DNA of 64,000 bases from Takashimella koratensis (lineage: Eukaryota > Basidiomycota > Tremellomycetes > Trichosporonales > Tetragoniomycetaceae): NCBI GenBank assembly GCA_003116875.1, contig BCKT01000013.1, positions 496,001 to 560,000 of the forward strand, read 5' to 3'. This document shows, in pieces, positions 34,830 through 46,242 of the stretch; positions within the stretch are counted from its first letter, which is position 1; the number at the start of each line of letters is the position of its first letter. The position numbers and the translations under genes were made by a program. Under the pieces are notes generated by a model, which saw only the letters and a program-made list of their open reading frames with translations, had not been told where the DNA came from and did no database searches.

Positions 34830-36930
34830 TTACACCCTAGCATAGGCGACCTCGGCAGGGAGACGGAAAGAGAGACAGTACATCTCCTTGTTGGGTGCGA
34901 CTGACCGAACGAGGTGGAGAATGTACCCTTCCATCTCGGGCGTCACGGGGTACCTCAAACTCTCCGTTGCCCTCTGCATCAGTCGCAATCACACCGAGTG
35001 TGAAGACAGAAGTGATTTGTCAGCTTCTCGAGCCACGAACAAGAAGAAGAATGGGGCGTCATGATACTTACAGCACAGATATCAGCCTCCGCACCTGGCC
35101 GTTCCATCTCCCGTGTAAAGCAATGCACATGAACCATTGGCAATATCACTTTATCTTTATCGTAACCCGGTTCGTCAAGCAATGGGGCCAGGCAGCCATT
35201 GTATGCGTCGAGGAAAGTGAGAGCGGAATCGGGAAGGTTCATGATAAAGTGGTCGACTGTCTGTGGTGCGGATGGGGATGGGGAATCGAGCGAGAGGGAC
35301 TGAAGGGAGGGGAGTTGGTCGGTTGGCGTTGGATTGACCGGTGATGGGTTGAGAGTGGTCGAGGTCGATGTTGAGAAAGATTGAATCGCCTGTTTCTCTT
35401 TTCTTGCCTGCCTAGCCTGTCGTTCCCTCGACTTTGCCTCTGCAGGCGGCCCACACCTCTCAAACGGTTCTCTCCACGCCTGCCTCGCGACCGTCCTGAT
35501 AAACTCCCTCCCATCAACCTCGGACACCCTCAATGTCGTCTCAACCTTGTTCTTCAACCGATTCTCCCTCATCCATCTCACGCTTTCAGGGTTCAAATCG
35601 TTCCCAAAGACGTAGCACCCTTTCTTTGCTGCCGGGATAGCGAAGGGTCCCACACCAGCCATTACGTCGGCAACGACTTGAGAGGGTCGGATGAAAGAGA
35701 TGATACGTTCGTGTTCGTGGTGAAGGCGAGAGTTCCAGTACACTTTAGAGAAATCGAAAGTGAAAGTGCAGTTGGATTCGTTCTACGAGTGGTAAGCAAA
35801 AGTGGGAGATGGTAGGTAAAGGAAGGAATAGGGACGCACCATTGAAGTTATCAAGTTGTCTTCACCAGCGATCACCTCCATGTCGAAATATCGGTACTCG
35901 GCGTGAATCGTGTTGAGCTTATTAACGACAGTCCTCAACGTGGGTACTTTCTGCGCAGCCAGGGGTTATTAGCCAAGTCACCATGAAGATACCCAAGTCC
36001 CGCTTAGGATTTCAGAGTTGAGGCACTGAAAGCCAACCTTCCAACTCACGTCGAGAATAACCTGTCCGATGAGGAATTTGTACGGCAACCACTCGTCAAG
36101 CAAGTTCACGTGAGCTGTAGCCGTCAGCTCATGGCTCGTATTGCTCTCAAACAATGCGCGCTGTTTGACTTACCAATATGGCCTGTTTGAGTAAACGACG
36201 ACGGAACGTCCTCGCCGCTTCCTGTAGGCATGATCGAATTCAAAATGTCCGCTGAACAAAGTCAAAACCCAGCCCCCAACAATCGTACCCACAACCTAGG
36301 TAGCTACTTCTAGCGATATAGGTGGAGAAGACGACGTACAAGTTGTCCAATGGTCGTATCCAAGCTCGATAGTCTCCTCGACGAATCCGTGGGTCTCTTT
36401 TGCGAGGAATTCTCGAGTAGCTGCAGGCAGCTCATCTGGGTCATACAACGTCAGCACAACTAGCTTATTTTGATATGACGGAGAAAGCCAAGCTAACGTA
36501 CCTTCTCGAGTGACCCGCAGCATGAGCCGCTTGTACGCTGGGTCTGTATCAGAGACGATGCTCTTAAGCTTCGCGATATCCAACACTTGCCTGAGGATGA
36601 AGTCAACATTTAGTCTCAGCAGCAAGTTTCTAGCTGTCACCAATGACTGTTGAACAGATTTACTCACCCAAACAAAGCTGGGTCTTTCCGGATCCTCCCT
36701 ACTTGAGACGCAGGGACCCGCGCCGAGATGAGGTTGAGCTTGACAGTGAATGCTGATCGGTCAAGTTCGCGCATGCCCGGTTGAGCTGGAGGTTTGAGCG
36801 AGCGCAGTGACGGCGAAGCAGAGGAAGGGGATGCGAGGGCGGTCGAAGATGACGCAGCAGAGGTAGCTGCGAGGGTCGACATGGTAGTTAGACGATGAGT
36901 GAAGAGACGCCGGGCAGAGGTGAGGAGCAT
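34830..36930 (-). CDS. TRM5: tRNA (guanine37-N1)-methyltransferase Trm5
   Basis: Eight exons (36930-36668, 36590-36502, 36435-36340, 36251-36174, 36114-36050, 35950-35840, 35782-35072, 34973-34830) encode about 518 residues. Recognisable blocks are [34 protein letters not shown] split by an intron, then [19 protein letters not shown] and the AdoMet-binding core [18 protein letters not shown] with [11 protein letters not shown]. The catalytic region ends with [16 protein letters not shown]. Trm5 methylates N1 of G37 beside the anticodon, preventing +1 frameshifting. A Ser/Thr/Pro-rich insert of about 60 residues sits inside the catalytic domain. Two in-frame ATGs, at 36930 and 36882, bracket a segment resembling a mitochondrial presequence ([14 protein letters not shown]), so one gene may supply both compartments, as in yeast. 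Confidence 0.95.
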
Positions 36931-37034
36931 GTAGCTCTGATATGGTATCAAGTTGTCAACAGTCAACAGAACCGAGCCAAAGAGCAAGGAAATTTGGATG
37001 ATGCATCACAAATCAGGAACCAAGGTGTCGGCAA

Positions 37035-37995
37035 TTAGTAAACTTGGGAATTGTTCTCAGTAAAGTCCAACAACCACACGTCTGAAAAGTCTATCGGTGG
37101 GCGGTTCGAATCAGCATGGGTGGCAAGTGACCGAATCGTGTCGCGATACGCTGGATCCCACTCTTTCCAATGCAACACTTTAAGAGAGGATAGGTTTGGA
37201 GCAGCCTTTGAAGCAGCGGCAACTATGGTCTCCAGCGCCTTCGCCCCCTCTTCAGTTGGGGAGAAGCTCGAGGTCCAAACCTTCATACTTTTCAGTCTTC
37301 CTAGAGATGGGAGATGAAACTCGTTCAGGTCAAGGTAATGATCAACTTCCAACTCCAATGATGTCAGATTGGACAAGACAGCATTCAGGGGACTGAGGTC
37401 TTTGATACTGCGAGGCCACAGACTGAGGTGCTCTAGTCGTGTCATCCTGTTGACAATTTCCAAATACTCCCGCGATTCTGCAAAGTGCAAGCGGTTGAGA
37501 TCAAGCGACGTTAATTGCGATACCAATGAACCTAGAACATCATTGAAGAGACGTGTGTCGGGAATCAAATCTAGACGGCAGCGCACTTCCACAGACTTGA
37601 TGCTCGGGGGTGGTCGACGCGAAGCTTTCGTCAAGTTGCTTGCAATTCTAGATAGATGTTCCTAGCAGTGGACGTTGTCAGCATGTGGAAGTACCGTGTT
37701 TGTGTCTTGCATTTGATTCTCTACTCACGTCGACTCTTGGATCCCACTCCCCTACGGTAGGTACGTCTACCGAAAGATGTGCTAGGAAAAGCGGTAAACT
37801 TTGGTTACGAAATGATTTGCAGACGCAAGAGGCTTCCTCCAGGTCGCTACGGTCAAGAAAACTCAATATGATGTCGGATATCTCTTGAGGGAGGCTGTCA
37901 AAAAACGTGGTGGTGGTGGCGTTGCGTTTGGTCTCGTTTGTAGACAAGACTTCAACGTCGTAAAGTACCTCTTCCATTTCTGAAGAAGTGTACAT
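37035..37995 (-). CDS. F-box protein with leucine-rich C-terminal half
   Basis: Two exons (37995-37729 and 37661-37035) joined in phase 0 give about 297 residues. The F-box lies at about residues 28-70: FFDSLPQEISDIILSFLDRSDLEEASCVCKSF in the first exon. The second exon has irregular leucine-rich stretches (LTSLDLNRLHF, LEHLSLWP, LTSLELEVDHY, LPSLGRLKSMKVW) likely to form a substrate-binding solenoid. F-box proteins recruit targets to SCF ubiquitin ligases through Skp1. The target is unknown and the C-terminal half is probably lineage-specific. The ATG at 37995 is preferred because of a TATATAAA word about 120 bp upstream; an alternative start is at 37977. It diverges from the GNAT-MYND gene. 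Confidence 0.85.
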
Positions 37996-38452
37996 ATGAG
38001 ATTTGAATTGCTGGTCAGGTCTTTGGCGCAAATTGCGGGTGCAGTGGATCTTGCAGAGGAGAACGAGTGAAGAATAGGTTGGGGGAATTGAGAGTGAAGG
38101 GACTATTGTCGCTGTTTATATACAGCATTTGTCTCTTGCTCTGCGAGCTCGGATGTATTTAGGTTGCTTTGAAGCGGGCTTCCATTGAAACTGCTGACTA
38201 GCCGCATATGATCCATTCACATCCCTTCGGGAGAGATTATGGGAGACAAACGAGTCCCAGAGCGGCTGCTGCAAGAGCAGAGTGAACCTTTGTTCAAGCT
38301 GAGCCTCGGACCCAGATGATGGTCGGGATATACGGAATTACGATTGCAAAGTGATCAAAAACAAGCAACCAAGAAAACGAGATTTTCGTCTTTCCAGTCA
38401 ACAATCGCCCATCTTCAAGCTCGGTCAGCGACCCGTGTTCCAGCAAAGAGAC
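37996..38452. other. Divergent promoter of the F-box and GNAT-MYND genes
   Basis: These 457 bp hold the TATA word of the F-box gene and the leader of the GNAT-MYND gene. An open frame precedes the latter ATG in frame but has no start codon. Nothing else is supported. Confidence 0.6.
38115..38122 (-). promoter_or_regulatory. Probable TATA box of the F-box gene
   Basis: Read on the minus strand this is TATATAAA, 120 bp upstream of the ATG at 37995. It supports that start codon. The assignment is by consensus and position only. Confidence 0.5.
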
Positions 38453-40242
38453 ATGGGAGACCCTGCCTCTCCTGCCGCCGCTCCGACGGGGGACTTGGAA
38501 GAGGCATTCTTGCGCAAGCTAGAGGCGGCAGCGTTGACGGCTACTTACGGGGAGAGCACAGACGAGGATGGAGAAGGTGAGGGTGAGGGAGGATCGGATG
38601 GAGGTGCGGCGGGGCAAGGGAAGCCAAAGAAGAAGAAGAAGAAGCCCAAGAAGAAGAAAGTGAGCAAGGACCTTTCACCTTGACTTTGAGAGCGTCGAGT
38701 CGGTAGTCAAGGGGTATTCAGCTAGTAATGGTCTACATTGAGCTGACCAAGTCAAACAGAAACCAAGCCAGTCCGTGATCGAGAATGGAGGCGGTGTTCC
38801 ACCTGAACAACAGCACCACAACCTCCCCGAGTCGCCGGAAGATACAGAGAGATGGACGAAAGAGCTCGCCCGTGGGGCGAGGACGTACCAGCTCGTGCCA
38901 TGGGGCTTGTTGGAGCTTCGAGTGAGTCCATAGTGAAGCTATGTTCTTCCCACCTTCCTTCCTTTGTTAAGGCTACAGCTCATCGGTCACAGTATCGCAA
39001 ACCGCTAGAGATATTCAGGACACCGTCGTGTAGAGATGTCGAGCTGCGTACTACTCGATTGAAGTTGAGGCAGGTCGAGGTGGGGGATACGACGGCGATT
39101 AGGCGGATCAAGATGGACCCTGTAGTGCAAAAGACTCAGTTGTGAGTACGACTTGGCTTTTTGGCTAGAGGCCTGTTGTTTCAACATAGTATCAGCTGAC
39201 AATCGCCGGCAGATATGGGTCCCCCTCCGCGACCGATATCAAGGACGGGTTTCAGAATCGCTACATTAGATCCAGGTGAGCCCGCGCCTCTATATGGACC
39301 CACATACCAAGAACTATGATTAGTGCTGAACGTGTCAAGTATACCCCGCGGGAGCTTTAGCAACGAGCGTCGGTGTAGAGACGAGTACGTGTTCGCTATA
39401 ACCGCCAAAGACCCGAGCAAGATTGTGGTTCAGCCAGCGGGTCAGATGAAGATGGCCAACCGCATTTCTAACGCCGAGGGATACCTGGGTGAGCACACAT
39501 CTCTCGTCCACCACATCTGATCATCTATTGTATTGAATCGGCATGTTGCTGACGCGTTTCTGATCTCTTCCATCGCAGGCAACATTGCCATCCGCCTCGA
39601 TGTGAACAAAACTTCCGACTCTGGCCTCTTTCCTCTCTCCAACACCGCCTTTACCCACCCCACTTTCGCCCAAACCTCATCCGCCGAACTCACTGGCAGC
39701 CTCTTCTACGAGCTCCACCCTCAGGTCTGGGGCCAGGGCCTCGCTTCTGAAGCGTTCGCCGAAGTCCTCCGTTTCGCTATGGAGGAAGTCGGCTACACAA
39801 TCGTCATGGCCGATCCGACCGAGGGGAACATTGCGTCCATCAGACTGTGCGAGAAGTTTGGGATGAAGTTTTTGAGAGAGTCAAAGGACAATGATTATCG
39901 CAAGAGCCAACTGTTTTATGGGATCAAGAGGGAGGAGTGGTTCAAGTTGAACAGACCGGGGAAGGTGGTCGAGTCACCCTGGGCGAAGAAGGAGGTGTGC
40001 AGGTGGTGAGTGCCAAAGACGAGGTCGGCATTGGCTTTGTTGTGTATCATGGGTCCAAGCCCTGATATCGAAAGCAAGGCGCTGACTCTCGCTCTAGGTG
40101 CATGAATTTCAGGCTCGCACCCCCGCCGATCGTCTGCCCCGGGTGCGGGTGGGCAAAATACTGCTCGAGAGAGTGCCAACGCGCCGACTGGTGTCTCGCG
40201 CAACACGGCCACCAGTCGGAGTGTACGGCCGTGGTCACATAA
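38453..40242 (+). CDS. GNAT acetyltransferase fused to a C-terminal MYND zinc finger
   Basis: Seven exons (38453-38659, 38760-38921, 38993-39141, 39213-39275, 39340-39488, 39579-40005, 40098-40242) give about 433 residues. An acidic N-terminus ends in a lysine run (KPKKKKKKPKKKK) that could be a nuclear signal. The middle is a RimJ/RimL-type GNAT domain: VELRTTRLKLRQVEVGD, the acetyl-CoA loop VWGQGLASEAFAEVL and NIASIRLCEKFGMKFL. The last 50 residues form a complete MYND finger with ligands CRWC, CPGC, YCSREC and HQSEC; the first CxxC is assembled across the last intron. MYND fingers bind proline-rich partners, so this may be an N-terminal or side-chain acetyltransferase targeted by its own adaptor. 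The substrate is unknown. All introns keep both domains in frame, so the fusion is real. Confidence 0.9.
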
Positions 40243-40455
40243 GAGGGGCACGGTCTTTGGAGTCACACAATTCGTCATTGCTGTGGAGGTCAGGTCAAGG
40301 TACTGCCGTTCGCTGGATTGGCGTGCAAGCCCTGTATAGATCATTTTGCATAGCTGCCTGATAGGCCAGCATTTCTGTCGATACATCATTGATACTTCAT
40401 ACTTCATACTTGTGAACATATGAGATCAGCCCCTCGAGGACTATCGCTGTACAAT

Positions 40456-41881
40456 CTACTCCAGCTTGGCAACGACTTCTTTCTGCAGAATTGTTAGCTC
40501 AATCGCAAAGTAATACAAGAACAACTCACCATAATCGGAGCCACCTGCTTCCTTGTCGCCCGTGTGTTTACCTGCTGCCAGATCTTCCCGACGACCTCAT
40601 GGTCACCATTCAGCAGCGCCTTTGCGTCCTCTGCCAACGTCGCTTTCTTTCCCGTCGTCTCCAACCCATCTTTGGTCCCCCAGTCCGCGAGCTCCAGCAG
40701 CCCTCCCATCTCGTCAATCCCTTTGAGCATCGCCAACAAGACCTTCTGCGCCGCCTCGACACTCTGAAGTGCGTGGCCTGGCCGAACGAACAGCGCAATC
40801 TCTCGCCTCGACTTTCCCTTGTTTGCGCTCTTAAATGTCGTCAACACGCCCTCAACGTCAACTTTTCGCTCATCCATGAACCCCTTGACGGCGTCGATAT
40901 ACGATGTCCACCCGCCCGACTCGGTTCCGAGCCATGGCTTGATCCCCAGGGGGACAGTAGACAAGCCGACAGTGAGGGTCGGGAATGACGAGGAGGAAGT
41001 AGACCATGTATACTCCTTGTAGTCTCGGATAAGCAGATCGTGGGTTGACATGCCATCGACGTCAAACTTGGTTTTCAACAAATCGGATCCGTACGAGGTG
41101 AGCGGTCCGGGGACGCTAGAAGAGGAAGTGAAAGCGCTTTGGCTGTCGAAGACGGTCGAGACGGGGTAGAGGAACGCGGCAGCTTCTTGGTCGGTCGGGA
41201 TCGCTTTGCCACCTTCCTTCAGACTGCCGGTGTCGATGAGGATAGCGGAGAGGAGGAGCGTTGCGAGTTCGGGTGGGACGGGTGAGCCGTTCGCTCCTGC
41301 AGGGGAGGACAACGACGCCTTCCACTGCGGCATGAAGTACTTCGTAACGAGCGACGCACAAGATCCCGTCATCTCCATCAACCGCACCGCGCCCTCGTGC
41401 TCCTTCTCGTCCTCATGGTGGTCGATGATCGCGTCCACCTGGCCATTGCCAAATGCCGGAAGGAGACGGTTGTGGTCGACGAGGGCGAAATGGACACCCG
41501 CTTTGGCGAGGTCCTCGGTGGAGACGGGGAGGTCGTCGGTATGCATCAGGGCCGAAGTCGGGATCTTGGCGGTCTCGAGCGCGAGGAGATTCTCGGGGCG
41601 GAGTCGCATGTAGGCGTTGGGAGTGAGGATGAGAGGCACGGAGCGGTCCGCGAGCAGCGAGGAGGACAGGAACGAGAAGGCAACGGACGATGCGATAGTG
41701 TCGAGGTCTGCCATGGTCAGCTGGCACTGAAGATCTCGAGGGGTACAGCTGTTGACTCACCACCTGCTTCGTTACCCATGGCGACGGTCCATCCCTTGCC
41801 TTTACCGGCTTTGAGATCCGCGATGAACTCTGCCTTCTGGCTTGCAAGGAACCCCGCCAATTGGCCTTCTTGAAACGACAT
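40456..41881 (-). CDS. PPX1: Exopolyphosphatase of the DHH family (Ppx1-like)
   Basis: Three exons (41881-41761, 41707-40530, 40482-40456) give about 441 residues; the last exon adds only KEVVAKLE. The metal-binding motifs of the DHH phosphoesterase family appear in order: GNEAGDLDTIASS (assembled across the first intron), LVDHNRL, IDHHEDE and GSCASLVTKYF. A C-terminal DHHA2-type region follows. Ppx1 removes terminal phosphates from inorganic polyphosphate. The ATG at 41881 gives an N-terminus matching the yeast enzyme; in-frame ATGs at 42025 and 42211 would add a basic, Ser-rich leader and a hydrophobic segment. The gene converges with GNAT-MYND with about 210 bp between stops. Confidence 0.92.
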
Positions 41882-42741
41882 GTTGCTGGGCGTATCAAGG
41901 ATTTCAGTCGGCGTTACAGTAGTGTATGGCCTTGAGGTCGAGGCGGATGAAAGGGCCGAGCACGAGAGGACGCGGTGAGCTGCTGGTGAGAGTCGGTTGA
42001 GTGAGAAGGGGAGGCAGAGGCGCATAGACTCTTCCCGCGGGTCGTTGAGGATGACGACGAGGACGAGGGCCAGCGAGAGAAGAGGAAGGAGCGAGAGGAG
42101 GAGAACGAGCCGGAAGAGACGGAAGACTGGGGATGGCGGGCGGCGGTCAGACAAGGAGCTGGGAGGGAGGGGCAATGATGTGCGGATGAGCGAGTATCCA
42201 GTCGGGCCCATGTACGAGTGGTGTAGGTAAGAAGAGGTGAAGGATGGAGAAATGTCAACAATCGACTTCTGGCAAGGCGGACAAATGAAGTCATCGCATT
42301 TTTGATTTTTTTGGGTCGCGTGCCGGTGGCGGGGAGTGGCAAATGTACAAATGACGCTTAAGTGAAAGATAAGCAAGCAGCCTGACATCCTCGGCCGCCT
42401 TGTTTCCTTTCGACACGACATGACACACCTCTAAGACCAGGGGTGGTCGTGTTCTATTCAAGTCGGCTCTAGGGGTATCATCCCCGTTCCATCGCTTGGC
42501 CTTCGGGCTTGCGGCGTGTCATGGAGAGTGCGTTTCGAGATACATGTGTCAGCGGGCCAATGTGAAAAGAGTGGCGTGCCATCCTTTCTCTCCGCCTTCC
42601 CTCATGCCGACGAGTTCAGCGTCATCGTGTGGTGATATGCGCCAAATAATGCCCACAGCATGCTACGAATGCATATCACGCCTCCTTATCTGTGGATTCA
42701 ACGTCCAAGCCCCTCGGTCCTCACCGTCTCCTTGTCTCTCG
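41882..42741. other. Intergenic stretch between PPX1 and the secreted-protein gene
   Basis: About 860 bp of divergent promoter. The part up to 42211 is open in the PPX1 frame and could encode an N-terminal extension. The remainder shows no gene. Confidence 0.6.
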
Positions 42742-43329
42742 ATGAGATGTCAGCTACTACTTCTGCTACCACTCGCGCTACCTGCACTCGCCACGGAACT
42801 GGTGCTCGAAGGCCCGGAGTCCTTTGCCTCCCGATACGCATCTTACGGGGTAAGATTACCTTCTCTGACCGTCTACCTCACCTCACCATCCACCCTCCAC
42901 TAGTGCTCAGAGCTGACTATTGCATTCGTTGTGCAGTGTCGCTGGTTGGGCGCGTTTGACAGTCTTTACCCCGACTGCTGCCTCCCTCTACCTACCTCCT
43001 CCTCCCCACCCTCTCAATGTAGCTCTCTGACCTCTCAATCCTGCTTTTGCTCAACCCAGTGGGTGACTGTGAGCCCCTTCTCGACTCTCTCCGGGACCCT
43101 CAGCTGCGCCCAACCTACTTCGACCTCTCACTCCAGCTCAACCACCGTCCATCCCACCTCCACGCCTAGTCCGTCGCATACTCCTACACCTACTTCCACA
43201 CCCCCGCCGCCTTCAATTACTCCCCCACCAGCTCCACCTCCCTCATCTGCACCCGCTCCGGCGACGACTTCGAGTAAAAACTCGGCTCCGATGATTCCCG
43301 ACCATGCGGCCGACGGTGGGATATGGTAA
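42742..43329 (+). CDS. Small secreted cysteine-containing protein with Ser/Thr/Pro-rich tail
   Basis: Two exons (42742-42849, 42937-43329), joined in phase 0, encode 166 residues. A clear signal peptide (MRCQLLLLLPLALPALAT) is followed by a 60-residue region with seven cysteines, including a CC pair and a CFC (GCRWLGAFDSLYPDCC; QSCFCSTQW). The remaining 70 residues are Ser/Thr/Pro-rich (TPTPTSTPPPPSITPPPAP) and should be O-mannosylated. No hydrophobic C-terminus for a GPI anchor is seen, though a GT just before the stop leaves room for an unrecognised 3' exon. It may be a wall-associated or effector-like protein. The cysteine spacing does not match a domain I can name with confidence. Confidence 0.7.
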
Positions 43330-43942
43330 ACCGTTACGGCCGAGAAAGCATGTTGCCGGGCAACGGCTACAAGAAGAAAGATTGTGGGTGTCAAGACCAT
43401 CTCTCCACCATAATTGCAAATCACGGCGGTGGTGAGCTGTCGAAATTAGTAGCTTGTACTAGCATAGCCTTCGGTCGATTCCCATACATATGCGGGAAGA
43501 CCAACCGTGCGAAAACCCAGTGGAAGTCCGCGTTCTTTGGACAAGGGTGCACCGCCACATAGAAGGCGAACATGTAGTCGTGGTAAACATGCCACAGCGC
43601 TAGACTGGGCAACTAGAGTCCAGAGCGTCACTTATATCTTCGTATAGAGACTTTGGAGGCGCGTGTAGACCAAGGCTAGCTGTAAGCGAGTCGATAGAAG
43701 GCGGAGTAGCGCCGTACAGAGACAGAGTTGAGATCAAAGGAACGACTACTCGGTAGCGTTTCACTGTACTGGCGGAGCACGAAGGCGCATGAGTTTTCCG
43801 CTGTGCGTACATGGACCAGCGGTAGTGCAGTGGTGAGGAGGATTGTACAAAGCTATCTTGCCCCCTCCCCCGGGGTCTCTCATTCTCATCTACCAAAGAC
43901 ACCTATCGCAACTCAGCCCAAGATCGCTCCTACTTCAGAGCC
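43330..43942. other. Intergenic stretch upstream of the four-gene array
   Basis: These 613 bp precede the first member of the array. Short frames on both strands overlap without protein character. The last 80 bp are a pyrimidine-rich leader. Confidence 0.6.
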
Positions 43943-45333
43943 ATGAACGCTGACGCTAGCGAGCATTCAGCTGGGGAGACACGGCTCCAGCTCGTCAGTC
44001 TGTCTTCAGTCCCGGGCCACTCGCAAGCCTCTTCCGCAGTCGTCAGGGCGCCTGTTGAAAGTGATACAGACTCGGAGCCTTACCAGAAGCCATCTCATCT
44101 CGTCGACGTCTTCATCTTCACTCCGTCACATCCAAACGGTGAAGTAGAATGTCTCCGCAAAGAGATCAAGCGCACTTTGGACAGCAACCCGAACCGAGAA
44201 TTGCCATTGTACAAGGAAGGTCCAGGGAAAAGCATGGTCGTGTTCAATACCCTCGAGCAGGAAGGATTTGTCTGTCTAGGTATGTCCGGGCGACCGATCG
44301 AGCCGGGTGGGACGTTTCGTGGTAGATACTATTACAGCATCATTCACTGCACCAGCAAATCGACCGACATCACGGGCGCCAAGATCAAAGAGGCTACTTG
44401 GAATAGAATGACCCACACCGACCGGTCAACCATACAGTCCTTGTTTCAATTCCTTGACCGTTTAGGCCACCAGTTGCAAAACTTCGAGGCGACCCATCGT
44501 ATAACTGTGACAGACCAACACGGTGACACTTTCATCGGTCGAATTGTAGTCGACGACTGGCAGAACGAAGCTGACGAGTACATCCTTACCACGACCGCAG
44601 CTGTGTTGACACTCACCGATCAGCGCGAGATATCAAAGTTGACTCTCCCAAGCAGACTCCATGTTCTGCTTAACATCTCGGGCGTCCCGGACGGGGTGAA
44701 TCCGCATGATGACTCCCGAACAGACCTCTGGTGCAAGATTGCCACATATGAGGTGAAAACCAGACCCGTTGCACCTGTAGCTTCTGTTCCGGAATATGAA
44801 TCTCCAGGACCGGTAGCATCCCAGCTCTCCTCTGACGAATCTCAACTCCCCTTTCCTGCTCCCCCAGCCGTCCCAACTCCTCCTCCAATCAGCCTGAACG
44901 AGTCGTCGTCACCTTTTTCTGAACCCATCGACTCCCTCACCAGCTCCATGAACGGCTCGTTTCGTTCTGTTGCTCGTGACAAGTCTCTGCCCCCCGTCTT
45001 CCGGATCCATTTAGAGCCTCCCTCTTGGGAAGATTCCGAATACGACGCGAGCGGCTCAAATCCGTCCAGTATGAACAATTCGTTGGTCTTTACATTCGAC
45101 AATCAACGAGAGAGCCTACTGGTAACCGGTAGGTGTATGAGCTTGCACGACAGAAAGGAGAACCCTGGAATGAAGTGACTGACGACACTGCAGATGAACA
45201 ATTAGAAGATGATGAAATTGAGCCCACTTCACTTTACCCTTTGTTCTTGAGAGGGGAGCTGCACAATCTTACTCCGACTCAAGAGAACTCATTCGATCTG
45301 GCCCCTCAGACCCCTCGAGCCTCCACAACGTGA
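43943..45333 (+). CDS. Array member 1 of an undescribed protein family (441 residues)
   Basis: Two exons (43943-45128, 45194-45333) give 441 residues. I recognise no known domain. The N-terminal part has LVDVFIFTP where other members have LIDDI. The core holds the two signatures shared by the array: an aromatic YYYS motif (RYYYSIIHC) and, about 85 residues later, DDWQNEADEYILTT followed by strand-like hydrophobic segments (AVLTL; SRLHVLLNI). The C-terminal 170 residues are a Ser/Pro-rich, acidic and probably disordered extension (PAPPAVPTPPPISL; SEYDASGSNPSSM) not present in the other members. No signal peptide or membrane segment is seen, so a cytosolic or nuclear protein is likely. Its only intron lies in the unique tail. 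Confidence 0.75.
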
Positions 45334-46242
45334 GACAAGCTGTCAATTTCTCGTCCTTTTCTTCGGCCACAGCATGATGTTGACTGTCGACTACAAAGAC
45401 AAGGTTTCGGTGAATGGTATACGCGACATCTTGCATAAAGTAACTCCGTATTTAATGGCTGAGCGCTTGTGGATGTGGGACAGGGCGCTGCTGGTGAGAG
45501 TCTTGGCTGTCGTTGAGCGCTCAAGGGGTGGCGACAACGCCTGAGAGCGGTAGTGAATTTACTTTGGAAGGCCACACCGTGCTGCAATGTTACATAATTC
45601 AATGTGATACCTTGCCTTACTACAAACTTGCCTTCTCCCTCGCTGCCTTCCACGTTTCACCCGCACTTCCATGGGTTTGAAACATATGAAAGTGCTACAC
45701 TCAAAGCCCCGCGCATGGTGCGTCGAAGGCGGTATCAATGGACAATCACTCAGCGGACGGCTGTCAAAGTCTGGACTCGGAGATATGTTCAGACCCCGTC
45801 AACACTCAAACATTTGCCTCGACCTCTTTTGTTTCCCAAGACAGTGGATATGCAAGGACTGCACCTGTGCGACAGATTGATGTCGATCAGACCCTTGTCC
45901 TCCACCCTAGCATGGCGCTCCTTTTCGAGGCTGAGACTAGGGTGTCAAGATACCGACGAGTCTAGGCGTTGGCTCCTTTGATGCTCTCGTCCACTCTCGT
46001 TGTTTCAAGCGAACGAGGTCGAAGGCAAAACACAAGGCTTGGGTATCTACTTACCGCCTCCCTCCATCCCGCACACTAAATAGCATGTCCCCCCAAGCTA
46101 AGTATTGCTCTGCCAAACATCACCCTGCCTCGTCAGACAAATCATCCAAGCAGAATATCACTTATCTGTCGTAGGTGTTCATTCAGTTGCCGCCTACTGT
46201 TTCACTTGGCCGCTCACCAAACCTGTGCTAGACCATTTCAAA
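45334..46242. other. Intergenic stretch within the four-gene array
   Basis: About 0.9 kb between array members 1 and 2. It contains one small frame listed separately (45738-45965). The rest shows nothing I can name. Confidence 0.5.
45738..45965 (+). CDS. Possible small protein inside the array (75 codons)
   Basis: An ATG-to-stop frame of 75 codons, polar and Ser/Asp-rich at the start (MDNHSADGCQSLDSEIC), lies on the same strand as the array between members 1 and 2. Two overlapping frames in the same stretch weaken the case. It does not show the shared array signatures. It may be a chance frame, a relic or an upstream exon of member 2. Confidence 0.2.
   Translation: MDNHSADGCQSLDSEICSDPVNTQTFASTSFVSQDSGYARTAPVRQIDVDQTLVLHPSMALLFEAETRVSRYRRV

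Noticed and set aside
37101..37115. tRNA-like B-box words such as GGTTCGAATC (also near 49385).
   Set aside because: They lie inside protein-coding sequence and have no matching A box or cloverleaf.
45604..45981. A 125-codon frame between array members 1 and 2 as a fifth array gene.
   Set aside because: It shows none of the shared signatures and overlaps two other frames of similar length.
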